Source: Peteryoungia rhizophila (GTDB lineage Bacteria > Pseudomonadota > Alphaproteobacteria > Rhizobiales > Rhizobiaceae). From it: a DNA stretch of 64,000 nt. This document shows, in pieces, positions 35,758 to 45,989 of this stretch (the first letter of the stretch is position 1; each line of letters opens with the position of its first letter). The stretch covers positions 496,001 through 560,000 of the forward strand of contig NZ_STGT01000004.1 in the NCBI RefSeq assembly GCF_004912145.1, written 5' to 3'. A program made the position numbers and the translations under genes. The notes under the pieces were generated by a model that saw only the letters and a program-made list of their open reading frames with translations, did no database searches and had not been told where the DNA came from.

Positions 35758-36441
35758 ATGCAGCTGATTGTCGTGAATGAAACGGAAGGCACACAACACC
35801 GCCAGCTTATGGAGTCTATGCTGCGCCTGAGAGCCCGTGTCTTTGCCGGTCGCTTGAACTGGCAGGTCGACAGCCATGGCGGCCTGGAACGGGATCGCTT
35901 CGACGATCAGGGACCCACCTATATCGTTGGTGTCGAGGACAACTTTGGCGTTGTCGGCTGCGTCAGGCTGTCGCCACCGATGCGCTCCAGCATGCTGACC
36001 GAAGTCTTTCCTGGCCTTCTCGACGGTCACTCACTCCAAATGCATGAGCGCATGATTGAAAGCTCACGGTTCTGTATCGATAGGGATCCCCCGAACCAGA
36101 CGGACCCCACCGGAGGGCAAACGGCGAATGCAGCTGGAGCCGGCAGGAGAGAGGGGCGGGAAGACACCTCCATCATTCAGTCGAGAACGCGCGTACTGCT
36201 TGCGGGCATCGTAGAATGGAGCCTCGCTTGTGGTTATGACGAACTGGTCACGGCAACGGACCTCAGGTTCGAACGTCTGCTGAAGATGGTGGGCTGGCCG
36301 CTCCGACGTCTCGGCTCGCCCCGCATGATCAACGAGACGCACAGCGTTGCGGGTTCGCTGGAGATCTCGGCGGACGTTTTCCAGTCTTTGAAGCCCGAGG
36401 GCTATCGCTCGCTATTCGATCAGACGGCGAGGGCAGGGTGA
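35758..36441 (+). CDS. traI: N-acyl-homoserine-lactone synthase TraI
   Basis: A 227-residue LuxI-family synthase making the signal for TraR, probably 3-oxo-octanoyl-HSL by analogy. Conserved residues: R and F of LRARVFAGRLNW, D in the GGLERDRFDD segment, ESSRFCID with the Glu/Ser/Arg triad, and TATDLRFERLLKMVGWP. Compared with Ti TraI (about 212 residues) there is an insertion of roughly 20 residues after FCIDRD (DPTGGQTANAAGAGRREGRE). RBS GAGGGAAA. It heads the trb operon, with trbB 4 bp after its stop. Confidence 0.93.
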   Translation: MQLIVVNETEGTQHRQLMESMLRLRARVFAGRLNWQVDSHGGLERDRFDDQGPTYIVGVEDNFGVVGCVRLSPPMRSSMLTEVFPGLLDGHSLQMHERMIESSRFCIDRDPPNQTDPTGGQTANAAGAGRREGREDTSIIQSRTRVLLAGIVEWSLACGYDELVTATDLRFERLLKMVGWPLRRLGSPRMINETHSVAGSLEISADVFQSLKPEGYRSLFDQTARAG

Positions 36442-36445
36442 GGCG

Positions 36446-37384
36446 ATGATGGCGGCGACTGGCACCCGAGACCGGCTCATCCGCAAGCTTAAGGACGCGT
36501 TTGGCGCATCGTTGTGCCATGCACTCGGCGATGCGGACGTCACCGAAATCATGTTGAACCCGGATGGACGGCTTTACATAGAGAAACTGGGCATGGGCAT
36601 GGAGCCGGCCGGCACCCTCGACCCAGGACGGGCGGAAGTGCTGATCGGAGTGGTTGCCCATGCGCTCGGACAGGAGATCAACGCAAGCAAGCCGATCATA
36701 TCGGGGGAAATCCCGCTTGGCGGCCACCGTTTCGAGGGGCTGTTGCCGCCGGCCGTCAAGGCGCCCGCATTCTCGATCAGACGGCGTGCAACAAGCCGCA
36801 TCGCGCTTCATGACTATGTCACGACAGGTGTCATGACATCGCTCCAGTACCAGCACATCCATGATGCAATCAAGGAGCGGCGTAATATCCTTGTCTGCGG
36901 TGGCACGGGTTCGGGCAAGACGACGCTTGCCAATGCGCTCATGCTGGAAATCCACCGCCTGTTTCCACGCGATCGCATCCTTCTCATCGAAGACACGGTC
37001 GAGATCGAGGTTGCCGCTGAAAATGCCGTCATGCTCAGAAGCAGCGACGACGTCCCGATCGACCGGCTTTTGAAAAGCACGCTCAGACTGCGCCCCGACC
37101 GGATCATGGTCGGCGAGGTGAGGGACGGCGCTGCACTCACCCTCCTGAAAGCCTGGAATACCGGCCATCCAGGGGGCTTCACCACGCTCCATGCCAATGA
37201 TGCGCGTGCAGCACTCACCCGGCTTGAACAGCTGGTGTCCGAGGTCAGCCAGACGTCCATGAGCCGTGTGATCGCCGATGCGGTCGATCTTGTCGTGTCG
37301 ATCAGGCGCACCGATGGCGGGCGCCGGGTCGAAGAGGTGCTTTGCGTCGAAGGCTTCGACCAGGGCCAATATCAGCTCACCTGA
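36446..37384 (+). CDS. trbB: mating-pair-formation ATPase TrbB (VirB11-like)
   Basis: A 312-residue hexameric traffic ATPase. Walker A is [15 protein letters not shown] (near 151-165). Asp-box [10 protein letters not shown], Walker [18 protein letters not shown] and the His box [11 protein letters not shown] follow. First Mpf gene of the trb operon. It powers pilus assembly and substrate transfer at the inner membrane. Confidence 0.95.
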   Translation: MMAATGTRDRLIRKLKDAFGASLCHALGDADVTEIMLNPDGRLYIEKLGMGMEPAGTLDPGRAEVLIGVVAHALGQEINASKPIISGEIPLGGHRFEGLLPPAVKAPAFSIRRRATSRIALHDYVTTGVMTSLQYQHIHDAIKERRNILVCGGTGSGKTTLANALMLEIHRLFPRDRILLIEDTVEIEVAAENAVMLRSSDDVPIDRLLKSTLRLRPDRIMVGEVRDGAALTLLKAWNTGHPGGFTTLHANDARAALTRLEQLVSEVSQTSMSRVIADAVDLVVSIRRTDGGRRVEEVLCVEGFDQGQYQLT

Positions 37385-37401
37385 AAAGAAAGGGACAGAT
37401 C

Positions 37402-37836
37402 ATGAAAATGCCTGCCAGAACCTCCCGAACATTCGCCATCCTCCTGATCACGGCGACTGCAAGCCCTGCCGTCGCAAGTTCTGGCGGCGGATTGCCTTGG
37501 GAAGCTCCACTCGAGCAGATCCAGCAATCCATTACCGGACCGGTTGCCGGTTTCATTGCACTGGCCGCCGTCGCCGTTGCGGGTGGCATGCTGATCTTCG
37601 GCGGAGAGCTGAACGATTTTGCCCGCCGGCTCATGTATGTCGTGCTGGTTGCCGGCATTCTGCTCGGCGCCAGCCAGATCGTTTCGCTCTTTGGAGCAAC
37701 AGGGGCAACGATCTCGGCTGGTGCACCAAAGCCAGAGGAAGCGGACAAAGACCGGCCCCATGACAACGGTACCGAATGGACCGGCACTGCTCACGCCAAT
37801 TCGATCGCCGCATCTGCTGATGGGAGGATGCGCTGA
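37402..37836 (+). CDS. trbC: conjugative pilin precursor TrbC
   Basis: A 144-residue VirB2/TrbC pilin. It has a long signal peptide ending near [10 protein letters not shown] and two hydrophobic helices ([20 protein letters not shown] and [20 protein letters not shown]). The [10 protein letters not shown] start of the mature part is typical. The C-terminal polar tail after residue 105 is longer than usual. ATG 37402 follows AAAGGGA. Its stop overlaps trbD. Confidence 0.88.
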   Translation: MKMPARTSRTFAILLITATASPAVASSGGGLPWEAPLEQIQQSITGPVAGFIALAAVAVAGGMLIFGGELNDFARRLMYVVLVAGILLGASQIVSLFGATGATISAGAPKPEEADKDRPHDNGTEWTGTAHANSIAASADGRMR

Positions 37837-38135
37837 TGACCGAAGCCGACAACGCGCTTGAGCTTCATCCGATCCACCGGGCCCTGTCACGGCCCAATCT
37901 GATCTTCGGTGCAGACCGGGAGCTCGTTCTGGTGACAGGACTGATCTGCGCCATTCTGATCTTCGTGGTGATCACGCCATATGCAGCCGTGCTCGGCATC
38001 ATGGCCTGGACCGTAATCGTGGCTGCCCTTCGCCGAATGGCGAAATCGGATCCGATGATGCGCCGGGTCTATCTGCGCCACATCCGCTACCGGCCCGTCT
38101 ATCGGGCAACATCAACACCCTTTGCCCGAAGCTAA
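37836..38135 (+). CDS. trbD: TrbD (VirB3-like) membrane protein
   Basis: A 99-residue VirB3/TrbD inner-membrane component. The N-terminal HPIHRALSRPNLIFGADREL segment is diagnostic, followed by two hydrophobic stretches around residues 30-65. It normally partners the TrbE ATPase. The start overlaps the trbC stop; trbE follows after 12 bp. Confidence 0.93.
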   Translation: MTEADNALELHPIHRALSRPNLIFGADRELVLVTGLICAILIFVVITPYAAVLGIMAWTVIVAALRRMAKSDPMMRRVYLRHIRYRPVYRATSTPFARS

Positions 38136-38147
38136 AGGAGGCCTCGC

Positions 38148-40610
38148 ATGGTTGCCCTGTCTGCCTTTCGCCATACCGGTCCGTCCTTTGCAGACCTTAC
38201 GCCCTATGCTGCCATGGTCGATGATGGAACGCTGCTCTTGAAAGACGGCAGCCTTCTGGCCGCCTGGTATTTTGCAGGCCCCGATACCGAAAGCTCGACC
38301 AATCTTGAGCGGAATAGAATATCACATGAAATCAATGGGATAATATCGAGACTGGGATCGGGCTGGATGCTTCAGGTGGAAAGCCTGAGGCTTGCAAGTG
38401 CCTCTTATCCGGAGCCTGAGCGCTCGCATTTCCCGGATCCCGTGTCGCTGGCAATCGACCGGGAACGGCGGGATCATTTCGAGCGACAGCGCAGCCATTT
38501 CATCACGAAGCATGCGCTGATCCTCACCTATAGGCCTTCGACCCTCATGAATGAAGGGCTTTCAGCCTACCTTTATTCGGGTGAGGGGGGCCGCGAGCAG
38601 ACAGCAGCCGACAAGGCCTTGCGAGGCTTTTCGGATGCCATACGAGAAATCGAACAATATCTCGCCGGAACGATCTCGATCGAGAGAATGGGAGCGCGGA
38701 CCGTCGACGATGCCTCAAGCCTGCGCCCTGCACGTTTCGACAGCCTGCTGCAATTCATCCGTTTCTGCATCAGCGGACAAAACCTGCCGGTCAGACTGCC
38801 GGATGTCGGCATGTATCTCGACTGCCTTGTCACGGCCCAGATGGAGCACGGGCTCACCCCCAGGATCGATGACCGTCATGTCGCGGTCGTCGCCATCGAC
38901 GGATTTCCGGCGCAAAGCTGGCCGGGAATCCTAAATGCGCTCGACCAGATGCCGCTTTCCTATCGCTGGTCTTCCCGTTTCATCTTTCTCGATGCGCCGG
39001 ATGCAAGGGCGAGGCTGGAGAAAACGCGGCGACGATGGCAGCAGAAGGTAAGGCCCTTTTTGGACCAGCTTTTCCAGACGAAAGGCCGATCGATAGACCA
39101 GGATGCCGCCTCCATGGTGCTCGAGGCGGAGAGCGCGATCGCCGAGGCCAATTCCGGACTGGTTGCCTTCGGCTATTACACACCCGTCATCGTGCTCTTC
39201 GACGAAGATCAGACACACCTGGTCGAGAACGCCGAATATGTCCGGCGTGTCATCCAGGCGGAAGGCTTCGGTGCCCGGATCGAGACACTCAATGCCACAG
39301 ACGCCTATCTCGGCAGTCTTCCGGGCAACTGGTACTGCAATGTCCGCGATCCCCTGATCAACACGCTGAGCCTTTCCGACCTCGTGCCGTTGAACTCGGT
39401 CTGGTCGGGCGATAGCACGGCACCGTGCCCTTTTTATCCGCCAGATGCGCCTTCCCTGATGCAGGTGGCCTCGGGCTCGACACCGTTTAACTTCAACCTC
39501 CATGTCGACGATGTCGGCCACACCCTGATCTTCGGCCCAACGGGGTCGGGCAAATCAACGCTGCTTGCGCTCATTGCCGCACAGTTCAGGCGCTACCGCG
39601 ACGCCCAGGTCTTTGCCTTCGACAAGGGGATGTCGCTTCTGCCGCTGACACTTGCGGTCGGCGGCGTGCATTACAGGATCGGTGGCCATGGAGAAGAGAC
39701 AGGGGAGGGGGAAGGGAAGCTTGCCTTCTGCCCGCTTGCCGACTTGAGGACCGATGCCGACCGTGCATGGGCTTCAGAATTCGTCGAAATGCTGATTGCG
39801 CTGCAAGGCGTGGAGGTGGGACCCGAACACCGCAATGCGATCGCCCGCCAGATCGCACTCATGGCCTCGTCCGCCGGTCGCTCGCTTTCAGACTTCGTGA
39901 GCGGGGTGCAGCTGCGCGACATCAAGGATGGTCTGAAGCACTACACCATCGAGGGGCCCATGGGGCATCTAATGGATGCGGAATCCGACACCCTCGACCT
40001 GCAGCCCTTCCAATGCGTCGAAGTCGAGGAACTGATGAACATGGGTGAGCGCAACCTCGTCCCGGTTCTCAGTTATCTCTTCCGCCGCATCGAAAAGCGC
40101 CTCACTGGTGCGCCGAGCCTCATCATTCTCGACGAGGCCTGGTTGATGCTTGCGCATCCGGTCTTTCGCGAAAAGATCCGCGAATGGCTGAAGGTCTTAA
40201 GAAAAGCCAACTGCGCAGTGGTGCTGGCAACCCAGTCGATTTCTGACGCCGAGCGATCCGGGATCATCGACGTGCTTTTCGAAAGCTGCCCGACAAAGAT
40301 CTGCCTCGCCAATCCGGCAGCCCAGACACCGGGAATGCGCGCCTTCTATGAGCGGCTCGGCTTCAACGAGCGACAGATCGAGATCGTCGCCCATGCCCGA
40401 CCCAAGCGCGACTATTACTGTGTGTCCCCGCAGGGACGCCGTCTTTTCGAGATGTCGCTCGGCCCCCTCACACTCGCCTTTTCCGGTGTCTCGGACCGCA
40501 AGCAGATCGCAAAAATCCAGGAACTCTACGAGGCCTTTGGCGCTGATTGGCCGCGCCACTGGCTGATGCTGAAAGGACAGGACGATGCGCTATCATTTTT
40601 CGACGCCTGA
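38148..40610 (+). CDS. trbE: mating-pair-formation ATPase TrbE (VirB4-like)
   Basis: An 820-residue VirB4/TrbE ATPase. The N-terminal VirB4 domain starts with FRHTGPSFADLTPYAAMVDD. Walker A is FGPTGSGKSTLLALIA (near 462), Walker B LIILDEAWLML (near 660), then VLATQSISDAERSG. Complete length for the family. It overlaps trbJ by 26 nt. Confidence 0.96.
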   Translation: MVALSAFRHTGPSFADLTPYAAMVDDGTLLLKDGSLLAAWYFAGPDTESSTNLERNRISHEINGIISRLGSGWMLQVESLRLASASYPEPERSHFPDPVSLAIDRERRDHFERQRSHFITKHALILTYRPSTLMNEGLSAYLYSGEGGREQTAADKALRGFSDAIREIEQYLAGTISIERMGARTVDDASSLRPARFDSLLQFIRFCISGQNLPVRLPDVGMYLDCLVTAQMEHGLTPRIDDRHVAVVAIDGFPAQSWPGILNALDQMPLSYRWSSRFIFLDAPDARARLEKTRRRWQQKVRPFLDQLFQTKGRSIDQDAASMVLEAESAIAEANSGLVAFGYYTPVIVLFDEDQTHLVENAEYVRRVIQAEGFGARIETLNATDAYLGSLPGNWYCNVRDPLINTLSLSDLVPLNSVWSGDSTAPCPFYPPDAPSLMQVASGSTPFNFNLHVDDVGHTLIFGPTGSGKSTLLALIAAQFRRYRDAQVFAFDKGMSLLPLTLAVGGVHYRIGGHGEETGEGEGKLAFCPLADLRTDADRAWASEFVEMLIALQGVEVGPEHRNAIARQIALMASSAGRSLSDFVSGVQLRDIKDGLKHYTIEGPMGHLMDAESDTLDLQPFQCVEVEELMNMGERNLVPVLSYLFRRIEKRLTGAPSLIILDEAWLMLAHPVFREKIREWLKVLRKANCAVVLATQSISDAERSGIIDVLFESCPTKICLANPAAQTPGMRAFYERLGFNERQIEIVAHARPKRDYYCVSPQGRRLFEMSLGPLTLAFSGVSDRKQIAKIQELYEAFGADWPRHWLMLKGQDDALSFFDA

Positions 40611-41400
40611 GCTTGCCCGCACACGCTACCCGCTGGTCTTCGTCTGCTGGGGCCTTGTCGCATCAATTGTCCATCCAGCCTTTGGCGGGTCGGTTACGGG
40701 CGCTGCGACTGAATGGACGCAGCTTGCCAACAATGCCGAACTTGTCGCCATCCTCGAAAGCTCCGGGATTCAGGTCGACAATCAGCTGACCCAGATCGGC
40801 CAGCTCACGCAGCAGATCCAGAACCAGCTGGAGATGTATCGCACCATGCTGCAGAACATGGCCGCATTGCCGGCTCATGTCTGGGGCGAAGTCGAGGCGG
40901 AACTTGAGCGACTGAGGGAGATCACGACGCAAGGGGAGGGCATCGCGTTTACCATGGGCAATACCGACGCGCTTCTGGCGCAACGATTTCCAGACTATGC
41001 GAAGCTCCGAGAGGACCTTCCGGGCGGCGCCCGATTTGCGGAAACCTACGAGACTTGGTCGAGGACCAATCGCGAGACGATCGGGGCTTCCCTCAGGGTC
41101 GCCGGCCTGACGGCTGAACAGTTCGACAGCGAGGAGGCAACGACCAGGTCGCTGAAGCGTCTTTCTGAAACGGCCGACGGGCAGATGAAGGCGCTTCAGG
41201 TCGGGCATGACATTGCCGTCGAACAGGTGGCCCAATTGCAGAAACTGCGCGCGCTTTTCTCCCAGCAAATGACGATGTCGGCGACCTGGCTGCAGTCGGA
41301 ACAAAGCCTTCGCGATCTGGCTCAGGCCCGCCGGGAGAAGTTTTTCGGGGCAACGGTCCGCGAGATCCCGCCCGGTCAGAAGATGGAGCCACGCTGGTGA
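40585..41400 (+). CDS. trbJ: TrbJ (VirB5-like) periplasmic protein
   Basis: A 271-residue VirB5/TrbJ-type minor pilus component. A hydrophobic signal region (RYPLVFVCWGLVASIVHPAF) ends near residue 32. A helical region follows (WTQLANNAELVAILESS, QIGQLTQQIQNQLEMYRTML). The gene usually next in this operon, trbK, is not found; trbL starts overlapping the trbJ stop. Confidence 0.9.
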   Translation: MRYHFSTPELARTRYPLVFVCWGLVASIVHPAFGGSVTGAATEWTQLANNAELVAILESSGIQVDNQLTQIGQLTQQIQNQLEMYRTMLQNMAALPAHVWGEVEAELERLREITTQGEGIAFTMGNTDALLAQRFPDYAKLREDLPGGARFAETYETWSRTNRETIGASLRVAGLTAEQFDSEEATTRSLKRLSETADGQMKALQVGHDIAVEQVAQLQKLRALFSQQMTMSATWLQSEQSLRDLAQARREKFFGATVREIPPGQKMEPRW

Positions 41401-42596
41401 GCCGCGGATCGAAAACAGACGTGGAAGCCCCCCAGACCAACGGTTACCGGCTTGTCCTTGCCTGCATCGCAGCGTTGATCGTCACGAGCTGCGGCGATGC
41501 TGCATGGGCACAGCAGGGCGAGGTCCTGACCGAGTTGGAGAACCAGGTGATGGGCGCCACGCGCGACTGGCAGGATACGGTTATGGAAGCGGCCCGCTCG
41601 CTTTTCTGGATCCTTGCCTCGATCGAGATCGGGCTTGCCGCCATAGGGCTCGCATTGGCTGCGGCATCGCTGGACAGCTGGTTTGCCGAACTTGTCCGTC
41701 GCATCCTCTTCATCGGCTTCTTTGCCTTTGTTCTCGACCGGGGTCCAGCCTTTGCACAGGCTGTCGTCGACAGCCTGTTTGCGATCGGAGCAGGTCAGGG
41801 ATCGGCATCTCCGGCCGAGGTTTTCGATGCCGGCATCAGGGTCGCTTCGGCCTTGTCCGAACATGCAAGCTTCGGAGTTTTCGAAGACAATGCGCTGGCG
41901 ATTGCCTCGGTCATCGCGATGGGCGTCGTCGTCATCTGCTTTTCGCTGGTTGCTGCAATCTTCGTAGCGGTCATGGTGGAAATGTATGTCGGACTTCTCG
42001 CCGGCATGATCATGCTCGGGCTGGGTGGCTCCTCCTTCACCAAGGATTTTTCGGTCCGCTATCTGATCTATTCCTTTTCCGTCGGCATGAAGCTGATGGC
42101 GCTGGTGATGATTGCCAGGATCGGGTCGGAGGTCCTGCTTGGCCTGGCATCTGCCCCCGTCAGTGAAAGCGACCCGCTCGTATCCACCCTCTCAATTGCC
42201 GGCATCTCGGTGGTCGTCTTCATTGTCTCCCTCTACGTGCCGAGCATTGTTCAAGGGGTCGTTCAGGGCGTCTCGGTCACCCAGGGCGGCGAAGCGATCC
42301 GGCATGGCATGCAGGCAACCACCATGGCAGCAGGCGGTGCCTTTGTGGTGGCGACAGGCGCACAACAGGCGACCAGCGCTGCAAGCTCGGCCAGGGCCGG
42401 CGGCGCCTCGCTTGTTCGTGCGGCCATGACGGGGCTGTCTGCAGGAGCCGGCCAGACGGCCCGTGCGCTGGGTTCGGCTGCCCGCGACAAGCTGATCGCA
42501 GCACCAGGCGCCAGCCATGCCTCTTTGCTCGGTCTTGCCAATGAGAAGCTTCGCTCGGGTCCCTCGCAGAAAAGAGGCAAGGAGACATCACCATGA
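41397..42596 (+). CDS. trbL: TrbL (VirB6-like) polytopic membrane protein
   Basis: A 399-residue VirB6/TrbL protein. It has several hydrophobic helices between about 60 and 290 ([38 protein letters not shown]) and an Ala/Gly/Ser-rich cytoplasmic C-terminus. Start GTG 41397 overlaps the trbJ stop (GTGA). The N-terminal 40 residues include [10 protein letters not shown]-like features (actual [10 protein letters not shown]), a lipoprotein-like run that could be a fused remnant of TrbK. Confidence 0.92.
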   Translation: MSRGSKTDVEAPQTNGYRLVLACIAALIVTSCGDAAWAQQGEVLTELENQVMGATRDWQDTVMEAARSLFWILASIEIGLAAIGLALAAASLDSWFAELVRRILFIGFFAFVLDRGPAFAQAVVDSLFAIGAGQGSASPAEVFDAGIRVASALSEHASFGVFEDNALAIASVIAMGVVVICFSLVAAIFVAVMVEMYVGLLAGMIMLGLGGSSFTKDFSVRYLIYSFSVGMKLMALVMIARIGSEVLLGLASAPVSESDPLVSTLSIAGISVVVFIVSLYVPSIVQGVVQGVSVTQGGEAIRHGMQATTMAAGGAFVVATGAQQATSAASSARAGGASLVRAAMTGLSAGAGQTARALGSAARDKLIAAPGASHASLLGLANEKLRSGPSQKRGKETSP

Positions 42597-43258
42597 CGGA
42601 TCGGAAACGCCATTCGGACAATCCCTATCTTGCCGGTCGGATGGAGTGGAACGAACGCTATGGCGGCTTCGTGCGCGAAGCCAGGGCCTGGCGCATGGTC
42701 GCGGTCTTGAGCCTTGCTCTTGCGACGATCGGCTTTGGCTACGCGCTCTTCCTCAGCCAGCAGAGCCGCATCATTCCCTATATCGTCGAGGTCGACCGGC
42801 TGGGCAGCCCGGTTGCGGTCGGCGTGCCCGAACAGATCGAATATGCCGACCAGCGTGTGGTCCGTGCGACCCTTGCCAATTTCGTGGCGAGCTTTCGTTC
42901 CGTCACGCCCGATGCGGTCGTGCAGAAAAGATACATCGACCGCACCTACGCGCTTTTGAGAGCCTCGGATCCATCGACCGAGAAGATCAATGGATGGTTT
43001 CGCGCCAATTCGCCCTTCGAGGCCGCCAAGCGGCTGACGGTCGCTGTCGAGGTTTCCAACATCGTTTCGCTCTCTGAGCGCACCTGGCAGATCGACTGGA
43101 CCGAATTCGAGAGGGATCGCCGGGGCCGGGAGACTGCGAGCCGCAGATTTCGCGGCATTGCGACGGTGACCCTGACGGAACCGCAGGACGAAGCGGTGAT
43201 CAGGCTGAACCCGATCGGCCTTTATGTGCGTGACTTCGACTGGACGGCGCAGCTTTGA
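42593..43258 (+). CDS. trbF: TrbF (VirB8-like) Mpf protein
   Basis: A 221-residue VirB8/TrbF bitopic inner-membrane protein. The cytoplasmic N-terminus [16 protein letters not shown] is diagnostic, one TM helix ([20 protein letters not shown]) follows, then a periplasmic VirB8 domain. It overlaps the trbL stop by 4 nt. Confidence 0.95.
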   Translation: MTDRKRHSDNPYLAGRMEWNERYGGFVREARAWRMVAVLSLALATIGFGYALFLSQQSRIIPYIVEVDRLGSPVAVGVPEQIEYADQRVVRATLANFVASFRSVTPDAVVQKRYIDRTYALLRASDPSTEKINGWFRANSPFEAAKRLTVAVEVSNIVSLSERTWQIDWTEFERDRRGRETASRRFRGIATVTLTEPQDEAVIRLNPIGLYVRDFDWTAQL

Positions 43259-43292
43259 ACCAGGTGACCCCAACAGCAGACGGAGAGGACCT

Positions 43293-44117
43293 ATGAACTA
43301 CGGGATCAGACAGGACACGACCGGCCTTTTCCTTGCCATGCTCATCCTGGCGATGGGCGGTTCGAGAGACGGGCATGGCCAGCAGATGACGCCCGAGGAA
43401 CTGAAGGCGACGCATCAGTCGGGCGAGTGGCAGAAGGGAAGCGGGATCGTCACCCGCGGGCCAGAGGGCAAGGTTGTCTTTCTCTACGGTCAGGGGCAAC
43501 CCTCGATCATCTGTGCTCCCTTGCAGGTCTGCGACATCGAACTGGAGGCCCAGGAAAGCATCAAGGATGTCCTTCTCGGCGACAGCGTCCGCTGGAGCGT
43601 TGAGGCTGCAAGCTCGGGGGAGGGGAGGGGTGAGACAATCCATCTGATCGTCCGGCCGACAGAGCCTGGGCTCCACACCTCGATGATCGTCACCACATCG
43701 AAACGGACATACCATATCCGGCTTCGATCGCATGAAAGCCGTTACATGGCACGTGTCGGCTTTTCCTATCCCAATCCGCTATCCGCCGATCTGGCAACGG
43801 TCAATGCCAGACTCCACGACAGCGGCGCCCGGCCCTCTGCCTCCCGTCTCGATTTCGCCTACCGGGTCACCGGACATGCGAGATGGCGTCCCAAACGGGT
43901 CTATTCCGACGGCCAGAAAACCTACATCCAGTTTCCGTCTGCAGTCTCGGGCCAGGAAATGCCGGTTCTCTTTCTCCTCTCCGAGGGACAGAGACAGCTC
44001 GTCAATTACCGGGTCAACAAGGACATGATGATCATCGACCATCATGTCGAGCGCGCCGTCCTCGTCTCCGGCGTTGGCTGGCGGCAGAAAAAGATCACCA
44101 TCAAAAGGGGCGGATGA
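43293..44117 (+). CDS. trbG: TrbG (VirB9-like) outer-membrane-complex protein
   Basis: A 274-residue VirB9/TrbG. N-terminal hydrophobic signal (LFLAMLILAMGG). VVFLYGQGQPSIICAPLQVC and the C-terminal FVYDGQKTYIQF-type motif (here VYSDGQKTYIQFPS) are typical. ATG 43293 is chosen over upstream starts by the RBS GGAGAGG. trbH follows immediately. Confidence 0.93.
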   Translation: MNYGIRQDTTGLFLAMLILAMGGSRDGHGQQMTPEELKATHQSGEWQKGSGIVTRGPEGKVVFLYGQGQPSIICAPLQVCDIELEAQESIKDVLLGDSVRWSVEAASSGEGRGETIHLIVRPTEPGLHTSMIVTTSKRTYHIRLRSHESRYMARVGFSYPNPLSADLATVNARLHDSGARPSASRLDFAYRVTGHARWRPKRVYSDGQKTYIQFPSAVSGQEMPVLFLLSEGQRQLVNYRVNKDMMIIDHHVERAVLVSGVGWRQKKITIKRGG

Positions 44118-44118
44118 A

Positions 44119-44604
44119 ATGAACCAGTCAGCGGGATTTCTGTTCGTGGCCCTGGTCCTTTGCGGCTGCCAGACAACAAGTGGCGGAGAGGTCCGTGAAA
44201 ACCGCGAGGAAGGTGCGCTTCGCAACCCGGCCATTGCGGCATCCATCGCGTCTGATCTGTCAGGCGATCTTGCCCCCTTCATCCCCCAAGGATCGGCGGT
44301 CGCCTTCGGGGCGGATGAGACACAGCCCCTGTCCTACGCCCTCAGTGAGGCACTGATCCGCCAGGGCTATCGCTCAGGCGGCGACGACGATCGGGCACAG
44401 GAGGCGATCCAGCTCCGGATATGGAGCGCCGAAGTCGAGGGCGATCTTCTGGTGCGTCTATCGACGCCGTCGCATCGCCTCTCCAAGGTCTACAGGCAAG
44501 GCGGCACCAATCACGGTGGAAACCCCGATCCCGTTCAATCGGGCAGCGTCTTTCCAGCGGGTCCGCTTCTCGTGGAGACAATGACCGGGGGAGCCTCATC
44601 ATGA
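44119..44604 (+). CDS. trbH: TrbH lipoprotein
   Basis: A 161-residue Mpf lipoprotein (VirB7-like role). Lipobox LVLCGC with the acylated Cys near residue 16. It starts 1 nt after the trbG stop (TGAAATG) and overlaps trbI by 4 nt. Confidence 0.88.
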   Translation: MNQSAGFLFVALVLCGCQTTSGGEVRENREEGALRNPAIAASIASDLSGDLAPFIPQGSAVAFGADETQPLSYALSEALIRQGYRSGGDDDRAQEAIQLRIWSAEVEGDLLVRLSTPSHRLSKVYRQGGTNHGGNPDPVQSGSVFPAGPLLVETMTGGASS

Positions 44605-45929
44605 GCGAGGGCCATCAACTTCTGGGAGCCCCCCATATCATGAGGGGCAAGCCGGGAGCGGACAAACATACTGAGATCAGGCGATTGAACCGTCTGCCCG
44701 TCTTTCTGGCCATCGGCGTCATCCTCCTGGTCATTGCGACCGTGATTTTCGGTCTCTCGGCCCGCGGCCTCTGGCGCAATGGATCGCCAGGTGAAGCAAT
44801 TGACGACAGAGGACCGGCATCGAGCTTTGCCGACAACCTGAAACGCGGTGTCAGCGACGGGATCATCGGGGAAAACCCGCCGGTCGATGTCCGCCCGCCA
44901 CTTGTGGAAGCACCTCAGGTGATCGCGGCACCCAGGCCTGATCCAGCAGCAGTTCCTCGACCCGTCAGCCAGCCGGCCGGCAATTCGCCGCGACGCCTTG
45001 AGCAAGACGAGGATCTGTGGCGGGAAAGACTGAAACGCGAACATGAAGAGCAGATGCTGAATGAGCGTCACCGCCAGGCGATGGCGCGGCTACAAAGGGC
45101 AGACGGAGCGCGCGCCTCGCCCCTGCGTATCGATACCGGGAATGTGGCCGCCCTTTCCCCCGATCCGGCTTTCAGAAATGGTGCGGATGGACGCAGCAGC
45201 GCTTCTGCCGGCGACGCCTTGGGCGCGCGCCTCATGGCGGCAGCCGAGGCAATGGGGGCACAAGGTTCGGGTATCAGTGATCCGAATGGACAGGGGCAGA
45301 AGCAAGCCTTCCTCGATGCGGGCAAAAGCCGATGGGCCGCGGACACTGGCATGACGAAGCAGGCCTCGCGCCTCACGCTCAGCCGGGGCTCTGTCATCCC
45401 GGCCATGCTGATTACTGGCATCAATGCCGACCTTCCAGGGCGCATACTCGCGCAGGTGAGCCAGAACGTCTATGACAGTGCGACCGGCCGGCACCTGCTC
45501 ATACCGCAGGGATCGCGGCTTGTCGGCCGCTACGATTCGAAAGTGTCCCACGGCCAGTCGCGCATCCTGGTCGTCTGGACCGATATCGTGCTTGCGAATG
45601 GACAAAGCCTCGATATCGGCTCCATGGCCGGTATCGATCAGGAAGGGCAGGCGGGCTTCAGGGACAAGATCGATCGGCATCTGCTGCGCACCTTCGGGTC
45701 AGCCGCGCTTGTCGCACTGATCGGAACAGGAATGGATCTGGCACTTCCCGACAATTCAAGCCTTGGTGAGAGTGACGCATCCGATGCGGCACGGCGCAGT
45801 TTCAGCGAAACCTTCGGGCGACTGGCCGAAAGGACCATCTCGAAGAACCTCGATGTCCAGCCGACGCTGTCGATCCGGCCCGGTTACCGTTTCAACATTC
45901 TGGTCGATCAGGATCTCGTGTTTGGCTGA
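44601..45929 (+). CDS. trbI: TrbI (VirB10-like) envelope-spanning protein
   Basis: A 442-residue VirB10/TrbI. One N-terminal TM helix (LPVFLAIGVILLVIATVIFG, about 33-52), a Pro-rich periplasmic region (about 85-125) and the C-terminal beta-barrel domain (LTLSRGSVIPAMLITGINAD, LLIPQGSRLVGRYDS, RPGYRFNILVDQDLVF). Last gene of the trb operon. Confidence 0.95.
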   Translation: MSEGHQLLGAPHIMRGKPGADKHTEIRRLNRLPVFLAIGVILLVIATVIFGLSARGLWRNGSPGEAIDDRGPASSFADNLKRGVSDGIIGENPPVDVRPPLVEAPQVIAAPRPDPAAVPRPVSQPAGNSPRRLEQDEDLWRERLKREHEEQMLNERHRQAMARLQRADGARASPLRIDTGNVAALSPDPAFRNGADGRSSASAGDALGARLMAAAEAMGAQGSGISDPNGQGQKQAFLDAGKSRWAADTGMTKQASRLTLSRGSVIPAMLITGINADLPGRILAQVSQNVYDSATGRHLLIPQGSRLVGRYDSKVSHGQSRILVVWTDIVLANGQSLDIGSMAGIDQEGQAGFRDKIDRHLLRTFGSAALVALIGTGMDLALPDNSSLGESDASDAARRSFSETFGRLAERTISKNLDVQPTLSIRPGYRFNILVDQDLVFG

Positions 45930-45989
45930 GCATCTCGTCAGATCGAGGTTGAGCGAAGCGGCAAGCTGAGCTGGCCTTGGCGCACTGGC

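Noticed and set aside
36329-37369. 346-codon minus-strand frame opposite trbB
   Set aside because: Shadow of trbB, whose Walker motifs and operon position are certain.
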